From positions 1-64,000 of the forward strand of contig DIYO01000001.1 in NCBI GenBank assembly GCA_002427755.1: 64,000 bases of DNA, written 5' to 3'. The notes beneath the pieces are model-generated. The model was not told the origin of the DNA. It was given only the letters and a program-made list of their open reading frames with translations, and ran no database searches. The DNA comes from Roseivirga sp. UBA6052. GTDB lineage: Bacteria > Bacteroidota > Bacteroidia > Cytophagales > Cyclobacteriaceae. Positions 8,636 to 17,135 of the stretch are shown here, piece after piece; positions within the stretch are counted from its first letter, which is position 1; every line of letters begins with the position of its first letter. The position numbers and the translations under genes were made by a program.

Positions 8636-11116
8636 TTACTTTTTCTTGGCTCTGGTTTTCTTTTTAGGAGCGTTCTTTTCAATGATGGCTTCAGCTTCAT
8701 CTAATGACATATCGGTTACATCCACCGTTTTGGCTAGCTCCACCTTCACTTTGCCTTTAATGACATTATGACGACCCCAACGTGCTTTTTCGACTCTAAT
8801 TCCGGCTTCTTCCCAGTTATGGATAACCTTTTCTCTTTCCTTCTTGAGCTTATCTTCAATCAGTTCTTCTATATCGTTATCCGATAGGTTGTCCCAGTCA
8901 TATTTCTTGTTCACATTGATGAACATATTGTCCCATTTGATAAATGGTCCAAAGCGGCCTTTTCCTTTTTGAACAGGCTTATCTTGATAAATATAAATAG
9001 GTGCGTCAGCAGCTTCTTTTTCCTTAATCAATTGCTCACATTCCGATAGGCTAATACTCAGTGGATCAGCGCTTTTTGGAAGTGATACAAACTTTTCGTT
9101 GTATTTAATATAGGGTCCGTATCGACCGTCTGCCACTACAACCGGTAGGTCTCTAAATTCTCCAACTTCTCTCGGTAACTTGAAGAGTTCTAACGCATCT
9201 TCAAGCGTCATACTTTCTAGAAATTGGCCATGTTTTAAGCTTGCGTATTTTGGCTTTTCACCTTCATCGTCTTCTGGTGTTTCACCCAGTTGTGCATAGG
9301 GCCCAAACTTACCTAATGATACATATAATGGTAACCCGGATTTAGGATCATTACCCAGATGCCTTTTGGTGTCAGGTCTATCTTCTTCCAAAGCCTTTTC
9401 TACTAAACTATGGAAAGGGTTATAGAACGAACGAATCATTTCTTGCCAATCCTCTTTGTGATGAGCAATACCATCGAAGCGTTCTTCAACATTAGCCGTG
9501 AATGAGTATTCTAGAACATCTACAAAATGTTCCGTGAGATAGTCATTAACAACCATGGCTATGTTGGTTGGAAATAGCTTAGACTTTTCAGCACCAGTAT
9601 TCTCAGTGCCGGTGTTACTTCTAACTGCGTTATTCTTAAGAGTGAGTTCTTTAAAAGCTCTTTCGTGACCTTCTCGATTCTCTTTTAGTACATATTCTCG
9701 TTTTTGAATGGTCGAGATGGTAGGGGCATAAGTGGAAGGTCTTCCTATTCCCATTTCCTCCAGTTTCTTCACTAAGCTAGCTTCAGTAAACCTAGCGGGT
9801 GGTCTCGTAAAGCTTTCTCTGGAGTAAATTCTATCTAATTCTAGCACCTGACCAATAGCCAATGGAGGCAGCATATCTTTTGCTTCTTCTTCATGATCAT
9901 CGTCAGTAGATTCTAGGTATACCTTTAAGAACCCTTCGAATTTGATCACTTCACCGTGGGCAGTGAAATGTTCAGAATTGGTCGAGATATCAATCGTAGC
10001 TGTTGTTTTCTCTAATTGGGCATCGGCCATTTGAGAAGCAGCAGCTCTTTTCCATATCAGCTCATAAAGCCTTTGCTCATCATAGTTATTCCCTGTAGAG
10101 TGGACAGCAAAGTTCGTAGGTCTTATGGCCTCATGCGCTTCTTGTGCACTTTGAGATTTAGTCTTAAACTTTCTATTCTGAACATATTCAGGACCATAAG
10201 CGCTTGTAATCTCTTTAGTAGCACCTTGAACGGCTTCGTCAGATAGATTGACAGAGTCAGTTCTCATATAAGAGATCTTACCTGCTTCATAGAGTCTTTG
10301 CGCTAGGCTCATGGTTCTTGCAACCGCGTAGCCTAATTTTCTACTCGCTTCTTGTTGAAGGGTAGATGTGGTAAAAGGAGGTGCCGGAGATCTCTTAGCT
10401 GGTTTCGTAACTAGGTCACTAATGCTAAATTCAGCATTGATACAGCTATTTAGAAATGCTTTGGCTTCTTCTTCGGAACCGAACTTCTTTGGTAATTCAG
10501 CTTTTAGGGTTCGCCCATCTATATTAAAGAAGGCAGATACCTTAAAACTGCTTTGAGAATCGAAATGATCGATTTCTCTTTCTCTTTCTACCACCAATCG
10601 AACCGCTACTGACTGTACTCTTCCTGCAGAAAGACCTCTTTTTACTTTTCTCCATAATACAGGAGAGAGCTCATATCCTACAATTCGGTCTAGAATTCTT
10701 CGCGCTTGTTGAGCGTTTACTAAGTCCTCGTCAATCTCTCTAGGATTATCTATTGCTTTTTGAATCGCGGACTTGGTAATTTCTCTAAATACAATCCTCT
10801 TTGTTTGAGTAGGATTAAGTTTTAACGCTTCTTTTAAGTGCCAGCTAATCGCTTCTCCTTCACGGTCATCATCACTAGCGAGGTAGATGGTCTCAGCAAT
10901 TTTTGATAGCTTTTTTAACTCCCGAATAACATCTCTTTTATCTGCTGTTACTTCATAGGTAGGAGCAAAATTGTTCTCAAAATCAATGGCTTTGTCTCCT
11001 TTAGGTAAGTCTCTTACATGGCCATAACTAGACACAACTTTATAATCCTTACCCAAATACCCTTCTATGGTTTTAGCCTTTGCTGGTGACTCGACAATGA
11101 CAAGATTTTTTGACAT
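8636..11116 (-). CDS. topA: DNA topoisomerase I (type IA)
   Basis: 826 residues from the ATG at 11116, which gives the canonical N-terminus MSKNLVIVESPAKAKTIEGYL; a further 25 codons upstream are open but not homologous. It relaxes negative supercoils. The N-terminal TOPRIM domain carries ASDDDREGEAISWHL. The active-site Tyr is about residue 283 in GKISYMRTDS, and KKLEEMGIGRPSTYAPTI follows. The C-terminus has glycine-rich repeats (GRYGPYIKY, KGRFGPFIKW) in place of Cys4 zinc fingers, then a Lys-rich tail ending KKKTRAKKK, typical for the phylum. A divergent SixA-like gene begins 145 bases away. Confidence 0.97.
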   Translation of the reverse strand: MSKNLVIVESPAKAKTIEGYLGKDYKVVSSYGHVRDLPKGDKAIDFENNFAPTYEVTADKRDVIRELKKLSKIAETIYLASDDDREGEAISWHLKEALKLNPTQTKRIVFREITKSAIQKAIDNPREIDEDLVNAQQARRILDRIVGYELSPVLWRKVKRGLSAGRVQSVAVRLVVEREREIDHFDSQSSFKVSAFFNIDGRTLKAELPKKFGSEEEAKAFLNSCINAEFSISDLVTKPAKRSPAPPFTTSTLQQEASRKLGYAVARTMSLAQRLYEAGKISYMRTDSVNLSDEAVQGATKEITSAYGPEYVQNRKFKTKSQSAQEAHEAIRPTNFAVHSTGNNYDEQRLYELIWKRAAASQMADAQLEKTTATIDISTNSEHFTAHGEVIKFEGFLKVYLESTDDDHEEEAKDMLPPLAIGQVLELDRIYSRESFTRPPARFTEASLVKKLEEMGIGRPSTYAPTISTIQKREYVLKENREGHERAFKELTLKNNAVRSNTGTENTGAEKSKLFPTNIAMVVNDYLTEHFVDVLEYSFTANVEERFDGIAHHKEDWQEMIRSFYNPFHSLVEKALEEDRPDTKRHLGNDPKSGLPLYVSLGKFGPYAQLGETPEDDEGEKPKYASLKHGQFLESMTLEDALELFKLPREVGEFRDLPVVVADGRYGPYIKYNEKFVSLPKSADPLSISLSECEQLIKEKEAADAPIYIYQDKPVQKGKGRFGPFIKWDNMFINVNKKYDWDNLSDNDIEELIEDKLKKEREKVIHNWEEAGIRVEKARWGRHNVIKGKVKVELAKTVDVTDMSLDEAEAIIEKNAPKKKTRAKKK

Positions 11117-11146
11117 ATATGCTGAAGATTTTACTTTGAAGCGCCT

Positions 11147-11178
11147 CAAAGATGTGCATAAAATTTTCAAAATAACAA
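11147..11178 (-). promoter_or_regulatory. Possible topA promoter
   Basis: On the minus strand CATCTTTG (one change from TAnnTTTG) lies 21 bases after a TTG, about 30 bases upstream of the topA start. Spacing fits the Bacteroidetes primary-sigma promoter. One mismatch makes this tentative. Confidence 0.35.
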
Positions 11179-11261
11179 GGGATAAATGCATTCACCCTAG
11201 ATTTTGCACATCAAAACAGGCTTTTTTTCGTTGTTTGGTTCATAACCTCAACTTATACCAT

Positions 11262-11750
11262 ATGGTTAAAAACATTCTATTAATTCGACATGCAGAGGCA
11301 CAGTTTCCTGATTCAGAGACAAAGGATTTTGAAAGACATCTTACTAATAACGGAGAGAAGCAAGCAACGCTTTTAGGCATGCATATCAACGACTTAAGTC
11401 TCGAATTCGATGCTGTTTATTTCAGTCCAGCCAATCGAACAATCGAAACCAAAAATATTTTAAAAAGTCAATTGGCTTATTCACCTCAAGAATTACTAGC
11501 TGAAGAACTTTATGAAGCGACAATCAATCTGATGAAGGCATTTATAGGTAGACTAGACGAATCATTTAATAATGCGATGATAGTAGGACACAATCCTGCC
11601 ATAGCTCGGCTTTTTACCCATTTTGCATTCGATGTGAAAGACTTTACTCCGGCAACATGTGCCTTACTTTCTTTTGAAGCTGATTCTTGGGCGATGCTTT
11701 CAGCCAATATGGGTACAGAGCAAGATTACTACTATCCGGGTATGAGGTGA
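11262..11750 (+). CDS. SixA-like histidine phosphatase
   Basis: 162 residues from the ATG at 11262 (MVKNILLIRHAEAQ). An open frame continues upstream into topA antisense, but the conserved fold starts here. The branch-1 histidine phosphatase signature is present: LIRHAEA with the phospho-accepting His, an Arg in SPANRTIET, and the second His in IVGHNPAIA. The length and RHAEA motif match SixA-type phosphohistidine phosphatases, which in other bacteria dephosphorylate His-phosphorylated phosphotransferase proteins. The substrate here is unknown. The gene is separated by 55 bases from the polyamine operon on the same strand. Confidence 0.88.
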   Translation: MVKNILLIRHAEAQFPDSETKDFERHLTNNGEKQATLLGMHINDLSLEFDAVYFSPANRTIETKNILKSQLAYSPQELLAEELYEATINLMKAFIGRLDESFNNAMIVGHNPAIARLFTHFAFDVKDFTPATCALLSFEADSWAMLSANMGTEQDYYYPGMR

Positions 11751-11793
11751 TTATTTGTTGAAAATTTTAGATCGACTTCAAGGAATTTGCTGC

Positions 11794-11801
11794 TAATTTT
11801 G
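11794..11801 (+). promoter_or_regulatory. TAnnTTTG -7 element before the speD-speE fusion
   Basis: TAATTTTG lies only 4 bases upstream of the ATG at 11806. If used, it would give an almost leaderless transcript. No TTG at the proper -33 spacing is obvious, so this may be chance. Confidence 0.3.
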
Positions 11802-11805
11802 GCGA

Positions 11806-13083
11806 ATGAGTTCCTTGGGTAGACATATTATTGTGGAGTACTATGATTGTGCTCCAGAAGCGCTGAACGATGTCGTTCATATCGAAAAGAGCATGGAAGG
11901 TGCTGCTGAAGAAGCAGGCGCTACAATTATCAATTCAACTTTTCACCATTTCTCACCTTACGGTGTTTCAGGTGTTGTTGTAATTCAAGAAAGTCATTTA
12001 GCTATTCATACTTGGCCTGAGTATGGTTATGCTTCAGTCGACTTATTTACATGTGGAGACACTGTAAACCCATGGGTTTCGTATCAAATTCTAAAGGAGA
12101 AGTTTAAGGCGGGTCATGGTTCTGCTATTGAATTGCAAAGAGGAGAGATGGCTTTATTATCTAAAAAGCAATTCGATCTGAAACAGTTAAGAGATGACAA
12201 AAGCACTGAAGAGGGCGACCCGATAAGAACTAGAGATGTGTGGTTTACAGAACGCGATGATAAAATTGCTCTTTCATTAAAGCATGATGGTAAACTATAT
12301 GATGTCCAATCTGACTACCAGAGGGTAGAGGTTTACAATACACAGGCTTATGGTAATATGCTGACTTTGGATGGAATGGTAATGACCTCGGAAAAAGATG
12401 AATACGTTTACCACGAAATGATTACGCACATACCAGCGCTAACGCATCCAAACCCCAAAAGAGCCCTCATTATTGGAGGAGGTGATGGCGGTACTGCCAG
12501 AGAAATGTTGAAGCATGAAAACTTGGATGAAGTGGTGATGGTGGAGATTGACGACAAGGTAATTGAGGCTTGCAAAGAGCATTTGCCTTCTATTTCGTCA
12601 GCGTTAGATGATCCTACATTGAACCTGATTGTTGATGATGGGATAAAGTACGTAAAGGCAGCAGCAGATGAGTCTTTTGATATTGTGATTGTCGATTCAA
12701 CTGACCCTGTGGGACCTGCAGAAGGACTTTTTTCTGTAGACTTCTACAAGGAGGTATATCGTATTCTTTCAAAAGATGGCATTATGGTTACCCAAAGTGA
12801 GTCGCCTCGATTCAATAATAAGGTCTTTAAAGAAGTATATGAGGTGTATAGAAGTATTTTTGGTCAAGACAAGGTACACTGCTATTTAGCATACATACCT
12901 ACTTATCCTACTGGTATGTGGTCATTCTCTTATAGTGCGAAAGGTAATGCGCATCCTATTACCGGATTTGACCAGAATAGAGTAAATTTATTTACAGAAA
13001 AGCACAAGTTGAAATACTACAACGATGGCATACATCAGTCAGCTTTTGCTCTACCTAATTTTGTTAAAGAAATGATCGGTTAA
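11806..13083 (+). CDS. speE: S-adenosylmethionine decarboxylase-spermidine synthase fusion
   Basis: 425 residues with two enzymes in one chain. Residues 1 to about 120 are a prokaryotic AdoMet decarboxylase (SpeD). Ser63 in QESHLAIHTWPE would self-cleave to form the pyruvoyl group, with His68 and Cys83 (FTCG) at the family's processing and catalytic positions. Residues ~140-425 are a spermidine synthase (SpeE): GGGDGGTAREML binds decarboxylated AdoMet, and DSTDPVGPAEGLF carries the catalytic Asp region. The fusion would make decarboxylated AdoMet and use it at once to turn putrescine into spermidine. The stop overlaps the agmatinase start by one base (TAATG). AdoMetDC-fold enzymes with arginine or ornithine specificity are known, so the N-domain substrate is not certain. 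Confidence 0.93.
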   Translation: MSSLGRHIIVEYYDCAPEALNDVVHIEKSMEGAAEEAGATIINSTFHHFSPYGVSGVVVIQESHLAIHTWPEYGYASVDLFTCGDTVNPWVSYQILKEKFKAGHGSAIELQRGEMALLSKKQFDLKQLRDDKSTEEGDPIRTRDVWFTERDDKIALSLKHDGKLYDVQSDYQRVEVYNTQAYGNMLTLDGMVMTSEKDEYVYHEMITHIPALTHPNPKRALIIGGGDGGTAREMLKHENLDEVVMVEIDDKVIEACKEHLPSISSALDDPTLNLIVDDGIKYVKAAADESFDIVIVDSTDPVGPAEGLFSVDFYKEVYRILSKDGIMVTQSESPRFNNKVFKEVYEVYRSIFGQDKVHCYLAYIPTYPTGMWSFSYSAKGNAHPITGFDQNRVNLFTEKHKLKYYNDGIHQSAFALPNFVKEMIG

Positions 13084-14099
13084 TGGCAGATTTCGATCCC
13101 AATGGAGTAGGTGTTAAGGGAACCATTTTTGGTCTTCCTTATGATACAGAACAAGCTGATATTCTGATTATACCTATGCCTTGGGATGTTACTGTTTCGT
13201 ACAACTCAGGTACCATAGATGGTCCTGCGGCAATTTTAGAAGCGTCTTCTCAAATAGATTATGAAATTCCTGGAGTAGCATTACCTTGGAAAACTAAGGT
13301 GGCCATGTTGGAGATTCCTGAGATGTGGTACAGTACCGGAGTCAATCTAAGATTTAAAGCGCGTTCATACATAGACTGGCTAGAGTCAGATAGTCCTAAA
13401 GATGAGCGTGAGGAAATGCTTTTGAAGTGTGAGGAGATCAATACGCACTGTGAACAGTTAATGACCTACATTCAACAGGAAACAAAATATTGGTTGGATC
13501 AGGGTAAGAAAACCATTTTGTTGGGTGGTGATCATAGCACACCATTTGGTCATATACAGGCTTTGAGTCAAAAGCATGATGATTTTGGCATCTTACAAAT
13601 CGATGCACATGCAGATTTGAGAACGGCTTATGAAGGCTTCAAGTATTCTCATGCCAGCGTGATGTACAATGTCTTAGAAGAAACCTCAATTTCTAGATTA
13701 GTTCAAGTAGGGGTAAGAGACTATTGCGAAGAAGAATTTGCAAGAATTGAATCTACTGACCTTCACGTTAAAACATTTTTTGATCAACACTTAAAGGAAG
13801 AAAGGTTTCAAGGAAAGACCTGGCATCAGCAGTGTGAAGAGATTATTGCGGTGCTTCCTGAGCAGGTCTATGTTACTGTGGATATAGATGGTCTAAAGCC
13901 AGAATTTTGTCCAAGTACGGGTACACCGGTCCCTGGTGGAATGGATACTGATGAGCTTTTCTATCTATTTAAAATGTTAAAAGAGTCTGGCAAAGAAATT
14001 ATGGGTGCCGATCTAGTTGAAGTAGCACCGGGTGCCACCGAATGGGATGCTAATGTAGGGGCAAGGGTTTTATGGAGACTTACCCAACTACTCAGTTAA
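13083..14099 (+). CDS. speB: Agmatinase-like ureohydrolase
   Basis: 338 residues, ureohydrolase (arginase/agmatinase) family. The manganese ligands are all visible: His151 in GGDHS, Asp174/His176/Asp178 in DAHADLR, and Asp267/Asp269 in VDIDGLKP. GTPVPGGMD and a C-terminal EVAPGATEWD follow. Agmatinase releases urea from agmatine to give putrescine, the substrate of the spermidine synthase encoded just upstream; the one-base overlap implies coupled expression. An arginase or guanidino-acid hydrolase cannot be excluded, but the polyamine context favours agmatinase. Residues ~60-145 are longer than in the smallest family members. No arginine decarboxylase gene is in the window. Confidence 0.9.
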   Translation: MADFDPNGVGVKGTIFGLPYDTEQADILIIPMPWDVTVSYNSGTIDGPAAILEASSQIDYEIPGVALPWKTKVAMLEIPEMWYSTGVNLRFKARSYIDWLESDSPKDEREEMLLKCEEINTHCEQLMTYIQQETKYWLDQGKKTILLGGDHSTPFGHIQALSQKHDDFGILQIDAHADLRTAYEGFKYSHASVMYNVLEETSISRLVQVGVRDYCEEEFARIESTDLHVKTFFDQHLKEERFQGKTWHQQCEEIIAVLPEQVYVTVDIDGLKPEFCPSTGTPVPGGMDTDELFYLFKMLKESGKEIMGADLVEVAPGATEWDANVGARVLWRLTQLLS

Positions 14100-14208
14100 G
14101 TACTGCGCTGTCATTCTCTTTACCAATCATAAATATTCAAGCTTCTTTTTTGTCTGCCATTGGCTTTAGCCGTATACTGCGAACTGAACTGAACCAAACT
14201 ATCCTATT

Positions 14209-15615
14209 TTGAATTTTATTGAACAAGCTGTAGCTGATTTTGCCAATTGGGTATGGGGTATTCCGTTGCTCATACTTGTAATGGGAGGAGGCTTATTTTT
14301 TATGATTTATGCGCGTTTCTCGCCATTTCTATACTTCAAACACGCTATTGATATCTTAAGAGGTAAATATCATGAAGAGGATAAGGAAGGTGAAATCAGT
14401 CATTATGAGGCATTGTCTACGGCTATAGCGGCCACTGTAGGTATGGGTAATATATCAGGAGTAGCGGTAGCAATTACTGCTGGTGGCCCAGGTGCTATAT
14501 TCTGGATGTGGGTATCAGCTTTCTTCGGAATAGCTACTAAGTTCTACACCTGTACGCTAGCTCAAATGTATAGAGGTAGAGATAGTGAAGGGAAACTGCT
14601 TGGTGGCCCTATGTATGTCATTACCGAGGGTATGGGGCAGAAGTGGAAACCGCTGGCATTCTTTTTCTGTGTATTTGGTCTTGTAGGTGCATTACCCATC
14701 TTTCAAGCCAATCAGTTAACCGCTGCCATGAACACGATTTTGGGGCCAACCATAGGCTATAATACATCAGCCGGTTTTGAGTTTATGGGTACCAAAGTGG
14801 TTTATTCATCCCTAGTCACGGGTATTATTCTAACCGTTGTGGTGTCTACTGTAATTTTTGGTGGTATTAAGAAAATCGGTAAAGTAGCTTCTAAGCTAGT
14901 GCCAAGTATGGTAGCCATGTATTTCGTTTTAGTAGTCATTATTCTTTTCATGAATGCTTCTGCCATTCCGGGTATCTTCGGAAGCATTGTTTCTGAAGCC
15001 TTTACCGGAAATGCTATTCTCGGTGGTGGTTTAGGTGCTATTATTATCCAAGGGGTTAGACGTGCTGCTTTTTCAAATGAGGCAGGTATTGGTACCGCAC
15101 CTATGGTTCATGGTGATTCTAAAACTGATGAGCCAGTAAGGGAAGGGCTTGTAGCCATGTTAGGGCCATTTATAGATACTATTATTGTTTGTACGCTTAC
15201 AGCTCTTGTTATTCTTTCTACAGGTGTTTATGAGCCTTATTTGGGTAAAAGTGTTGAAGGTATACCACTAACACTAGAAGCCTTTAATACGGCAATTCCG
15301 AGTGTAGGTGGCTATTTATTAGGTTTAGCTATTCTCATTTTTGCTTTATCCACACTCTTGTCTTACAGCTACTATGGGGTAAAATGTATGGGCTTCATGT
15401 TTGGGGCTAAAAACGGCAAAATTTATAACTACATATACATTGCAACCATTGTGATTGGAGCGGTTGCTTCACTTGACTTTGTGTTTACGCTCATTGATAG
15501 CAGTTTTGCTTTGATGGCTATACCAACTATGGTTTCAGCAATTTACTTAGCTCCTAAGGCTATGGCAGCGGCAAAAGACTATTTCAAGAGGTATAAAGAA
15601 GGAGCCTTTGATTAA
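14209..15615 (+). CDS. AGCS-family sodium:alanine (amino-acid) symporter
   Basis: 468 residues with about 10-11 hydrophobic segments. The family signature is seen in TAIAATVGMGNISGVAVAI and in the GGPMYVITEGMG and SNEAGIGTAPMVHG segments. These inner-membrane carriers take up alanine, glycine or related amino acids with sodium. The start is a TTG: the conserved N-terminus (FIEQAVADFANWVWGIP) begins there, no ATG lies nearby, and an in-frame stop occurs 24 bases upstream. The gene ends in a 4-base overlap with the convergent TlpA gene (15612-15615), leaving no room for a separate terminator. Confidence 0.92.
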   Translation: MNFIEQAVADFANWVWGIPLLILVMGGGLFFMIYARFSPFLYFKHAIDILRGKYHEEDKEGEISHYEALSTAIAATVGMGNISGVAVAITAGGPGAIFWMWVSAFFGIATKFYTCTLAQMYRGRDSEGKLLGGPMYVITEGMGQKWKPLAFFFCVFGLVGALPIFQANQLTAAMNTILGPTIGYNTSAGFEFMGTKVVYSSLVTGIILTVVVSTVIFGGIKKIGKVASKLVPSMVAMYFVLVVIILFMNASAIPGIFGSIVSEAFTGNAILGGGLGAIIIQGVRRAAFSNEAGIGTAPMVHGDSKTDEPVREGLVAMLGPFIDTIIVCTLTALVILSTGVYEPYLGKSVEGIPLTLEAFNTAIPSVGGYLLGLAILIFALSTLLSYSYYGVKCMGFMFGAKNGKIYNYIYIATIVIGAVASLDFVFTLIDSSFALMAIPTMVSAIYLAPKAMAAAKDYFKRYKEGAFD

Positions 15616-16202
15616 GGATTAGATAACTCCTTTAAGAAATTTTCAAATTTTCGGGTGTCGTAATTAGCGATACCCGTTTTTGTTAGTACCAATTCTCCTT
15701 TTGTATTAATAACGAATGTTGAAGGAACATAGCCTGTTCTGAATTGGTCAGGTAAGTTAGGTGCTGAATACACGTCAAAATCAAACTCCTTTTTCTTCAC
15801 CCAATTATGTGCTTTTTCAAGACTCTTGTCTTGAGAGATCATTAGAAACACGATATCCTCCGATTGTACTTTGTTGTAAAGCTTATTGATCCCCGGCATT
15901 TCAGCAACACATGGAGGGCACCAAGTAGCCCAGATATTTATAAAAATTGTTTTGCCTTTCAGATCACTAGCATTGCGTTGATATCCATTGATATCTCTTA
16001 GTACAAAGTTGAGGTTAGCATTTGTAGTTTCGTCTTGCTCAACTGAGGCATTCATTATGCCTGTCTTTAGCATGAGTCCTTGAACCCTACCAAATACTTC
16101 TGCTTGACTACCAGTAAGATAGATTACCAAGAAAATAACCACGATTACACTTAGCTCGATAAGGTCTCGTTTACTAACTCTTGGCTTCTTTTTCTCCGTC
16201 AT
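15612..16202 (-). CDS. Membrane-anchored TlpA-family thioredoxin-like protein
   Basis: 196 residues from the ATG at 16202 (MTEKKKPRVSKRD); an in-frame ATG six codons earlier at 16220 is possible. A basic N-terminus and one membrane helix (IELSVIVVIFLVIYLTG) anchor it in the inner membrane. The thioredoxin fold faces the periplasm: LKGKTIFINIWATWCPPC with redox CPPC, and the cis-Pro in GYVPSTFVIN. Likely a thiol-disulfide reductase for cytochrome c or envelope proteins. It overlaps the convergent symporter by 4 bases and is divergent from the DUF4399 lipoprotein. Confidence 0.9.
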   Translation of the reverse strand: MTEKKKPRVSKRDLIELSVIVVIFLVIYLTGSQAEVFGRVQGLMLKTGIMNASVEQDETTNANLNFVLRDINGYQRNASDLKGKTIFINIWATWCPPCVAEMPGINKLYNKVQSEDIVFLMISQDKSLEKAHNWVKKKEFDFDVYSAPNLPDQFRTGYVPSTFVINTKGELVLTKTGIANYDTRKFENFLKELSNP

Positions 16203-16355
16203 ACTACGATTTACAATCAATCTACTTCAAGAGTTCAATTTAGTTGAATCAAAAGTCAGATGTGTAACTAAAATTACTTCAAACCTTAAAAGACATTGCT
16301 TGTTTATCTCATGATTGCGTTTCTTTTTTGCGCAAATTCCTTAAACATATATAAA

Positions 16356-16754
16356 ATGAATTTGAAGAAATTTTCTTTTGTGATTATAGCCTTAACGCTG
16401 GTGTTATCAAGCTGTGGTGCTCCTGAAGGAGTGTTTTTTGAGAATCTAGAAGATGGCCAAACTGTTTCCAGTCCTGTCTTAGTGAAAATGGGTGTAAACG
16501 GAATGGAAGTGAAACCTGCTGGCGAGATCGTTAAAGGCACAGGTCACCATCATATCATAGTTGATGGTTCATGGTTAAAAACGGGAGAAGCAGTACCAGC
16601 TAACGATACTAATATTCACTTTGGAAAAGGCCAAATAGAGCATTCTTTAGAGTTAACTCCAGGGGAGCATACCATTACTTTACAGTTTGCTAATGGTGCA
16701 CACCAGTCTTATGGTGAAGCTTGGAGTAAGACCATAACAGTGAACGTTCAATAA
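16356..16754 (+). CDS. DUF4399 lipoprotein
   Basis: 132 residues from the ATG at 16356; the frame is open 20 codons further up, but this start gives a clean lipoprotein signal (KFSFVIIALTLVLSSCG, lipobox LSSC). The mature part has the DUF4399 features GTGHHHIIVDG, FGKGQIEHSLELTPGEHTITLQFANGAHQSYG, a small beta-sandwich with conserved histidines. The function of DUF4399 is unknown; the His cluster could bind metal (inference). Its stop overlaps the RidA start by one base (TAATG), so the two are cotranslated, although one is exported and the other cytoplasmic. Confidence 0.88.
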   Translation: MNLKKFSFVIIALTLVLSSCGAPEGVFFENLEDGQTVSSPVLVKMGVNGMEVKPAGEIVKGTGHHHIIVDGSWLKTGEAVPANDTNIHFGKGQIEHSLELTPGEHTITLQFANGAHQSYGEAWSKTITVNVQ

Positions 16755-17134
16755 TGAAAGTTATAAATGCAGCAGGGGCTCCTCAAGCATTGGGGCCTTA
16801 CTGTTCTGCAATTCGCACGGGCAATCTTCTCTTTTGCTCTGGTCAAACAGGAATAAATCCTAAAAGTAACAGGGTAGAGGCTACCGATGTTGAAGGACAG
16901 ACAAAGCAGGTAATGCAAAACTTAAAGTCTGTTTTATCTAGCCAAGGATTGTCAGTTCAGCAGATCGTTAAATGCAATGTCTATCTAAGTGATATGGCCA
17001 ATTTTCAAGCCATGAATGCCGTTTACGGAGAGATGCTCGAAGGACATACGCCTGCCAGAACAACTGTAGCCGTTGCAGGATTACCGCTTAATGCGCTCGT
17101 TGAGATTGAGTGTATTGCGGAATTCCCTGAATAG
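16754..17134 (+). CDS. ridA: RidA family reactive enamine/imine deaminase
   Basis: 126 residues, the normal RidA length. The signature GPYCSAI, LFCSGQTG, the substrate-binding Arg in TPARTTVAV and the terminal VEIECIAEFPE are present. RidA hydrolyses reactive 2-aminoacrylate-type enamines/imines made by PLP enzymes, as a cytoplasmic trimer. It overlaps the DUF4399 gene by one base and ends one base before the stop of the convergent penicillin acylase gene. Confidence 0.94.
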   Translation: MKVINAAGAPQALGPYCSAIRTGNLLFCSGQTGINPKSNRVEATDVEGQTKQVMQNLKSVLSSQGLSVQQIVKCNVYLSDMANFQAMNAVYGEMLEGHTPARTTVAVAGLPLNALVEIECIAEFPE

Positions 17135-17135
17135 T

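Noticed and set aside
11067..11261. Longer N-terminus for the SixA-like phosphatase, overlapping topA antisense
   Set aside because: The conserved fold starts at MVKNILLIRHAEA (11262). The upstream part is antisense to topA and its leader and has no family similarity.
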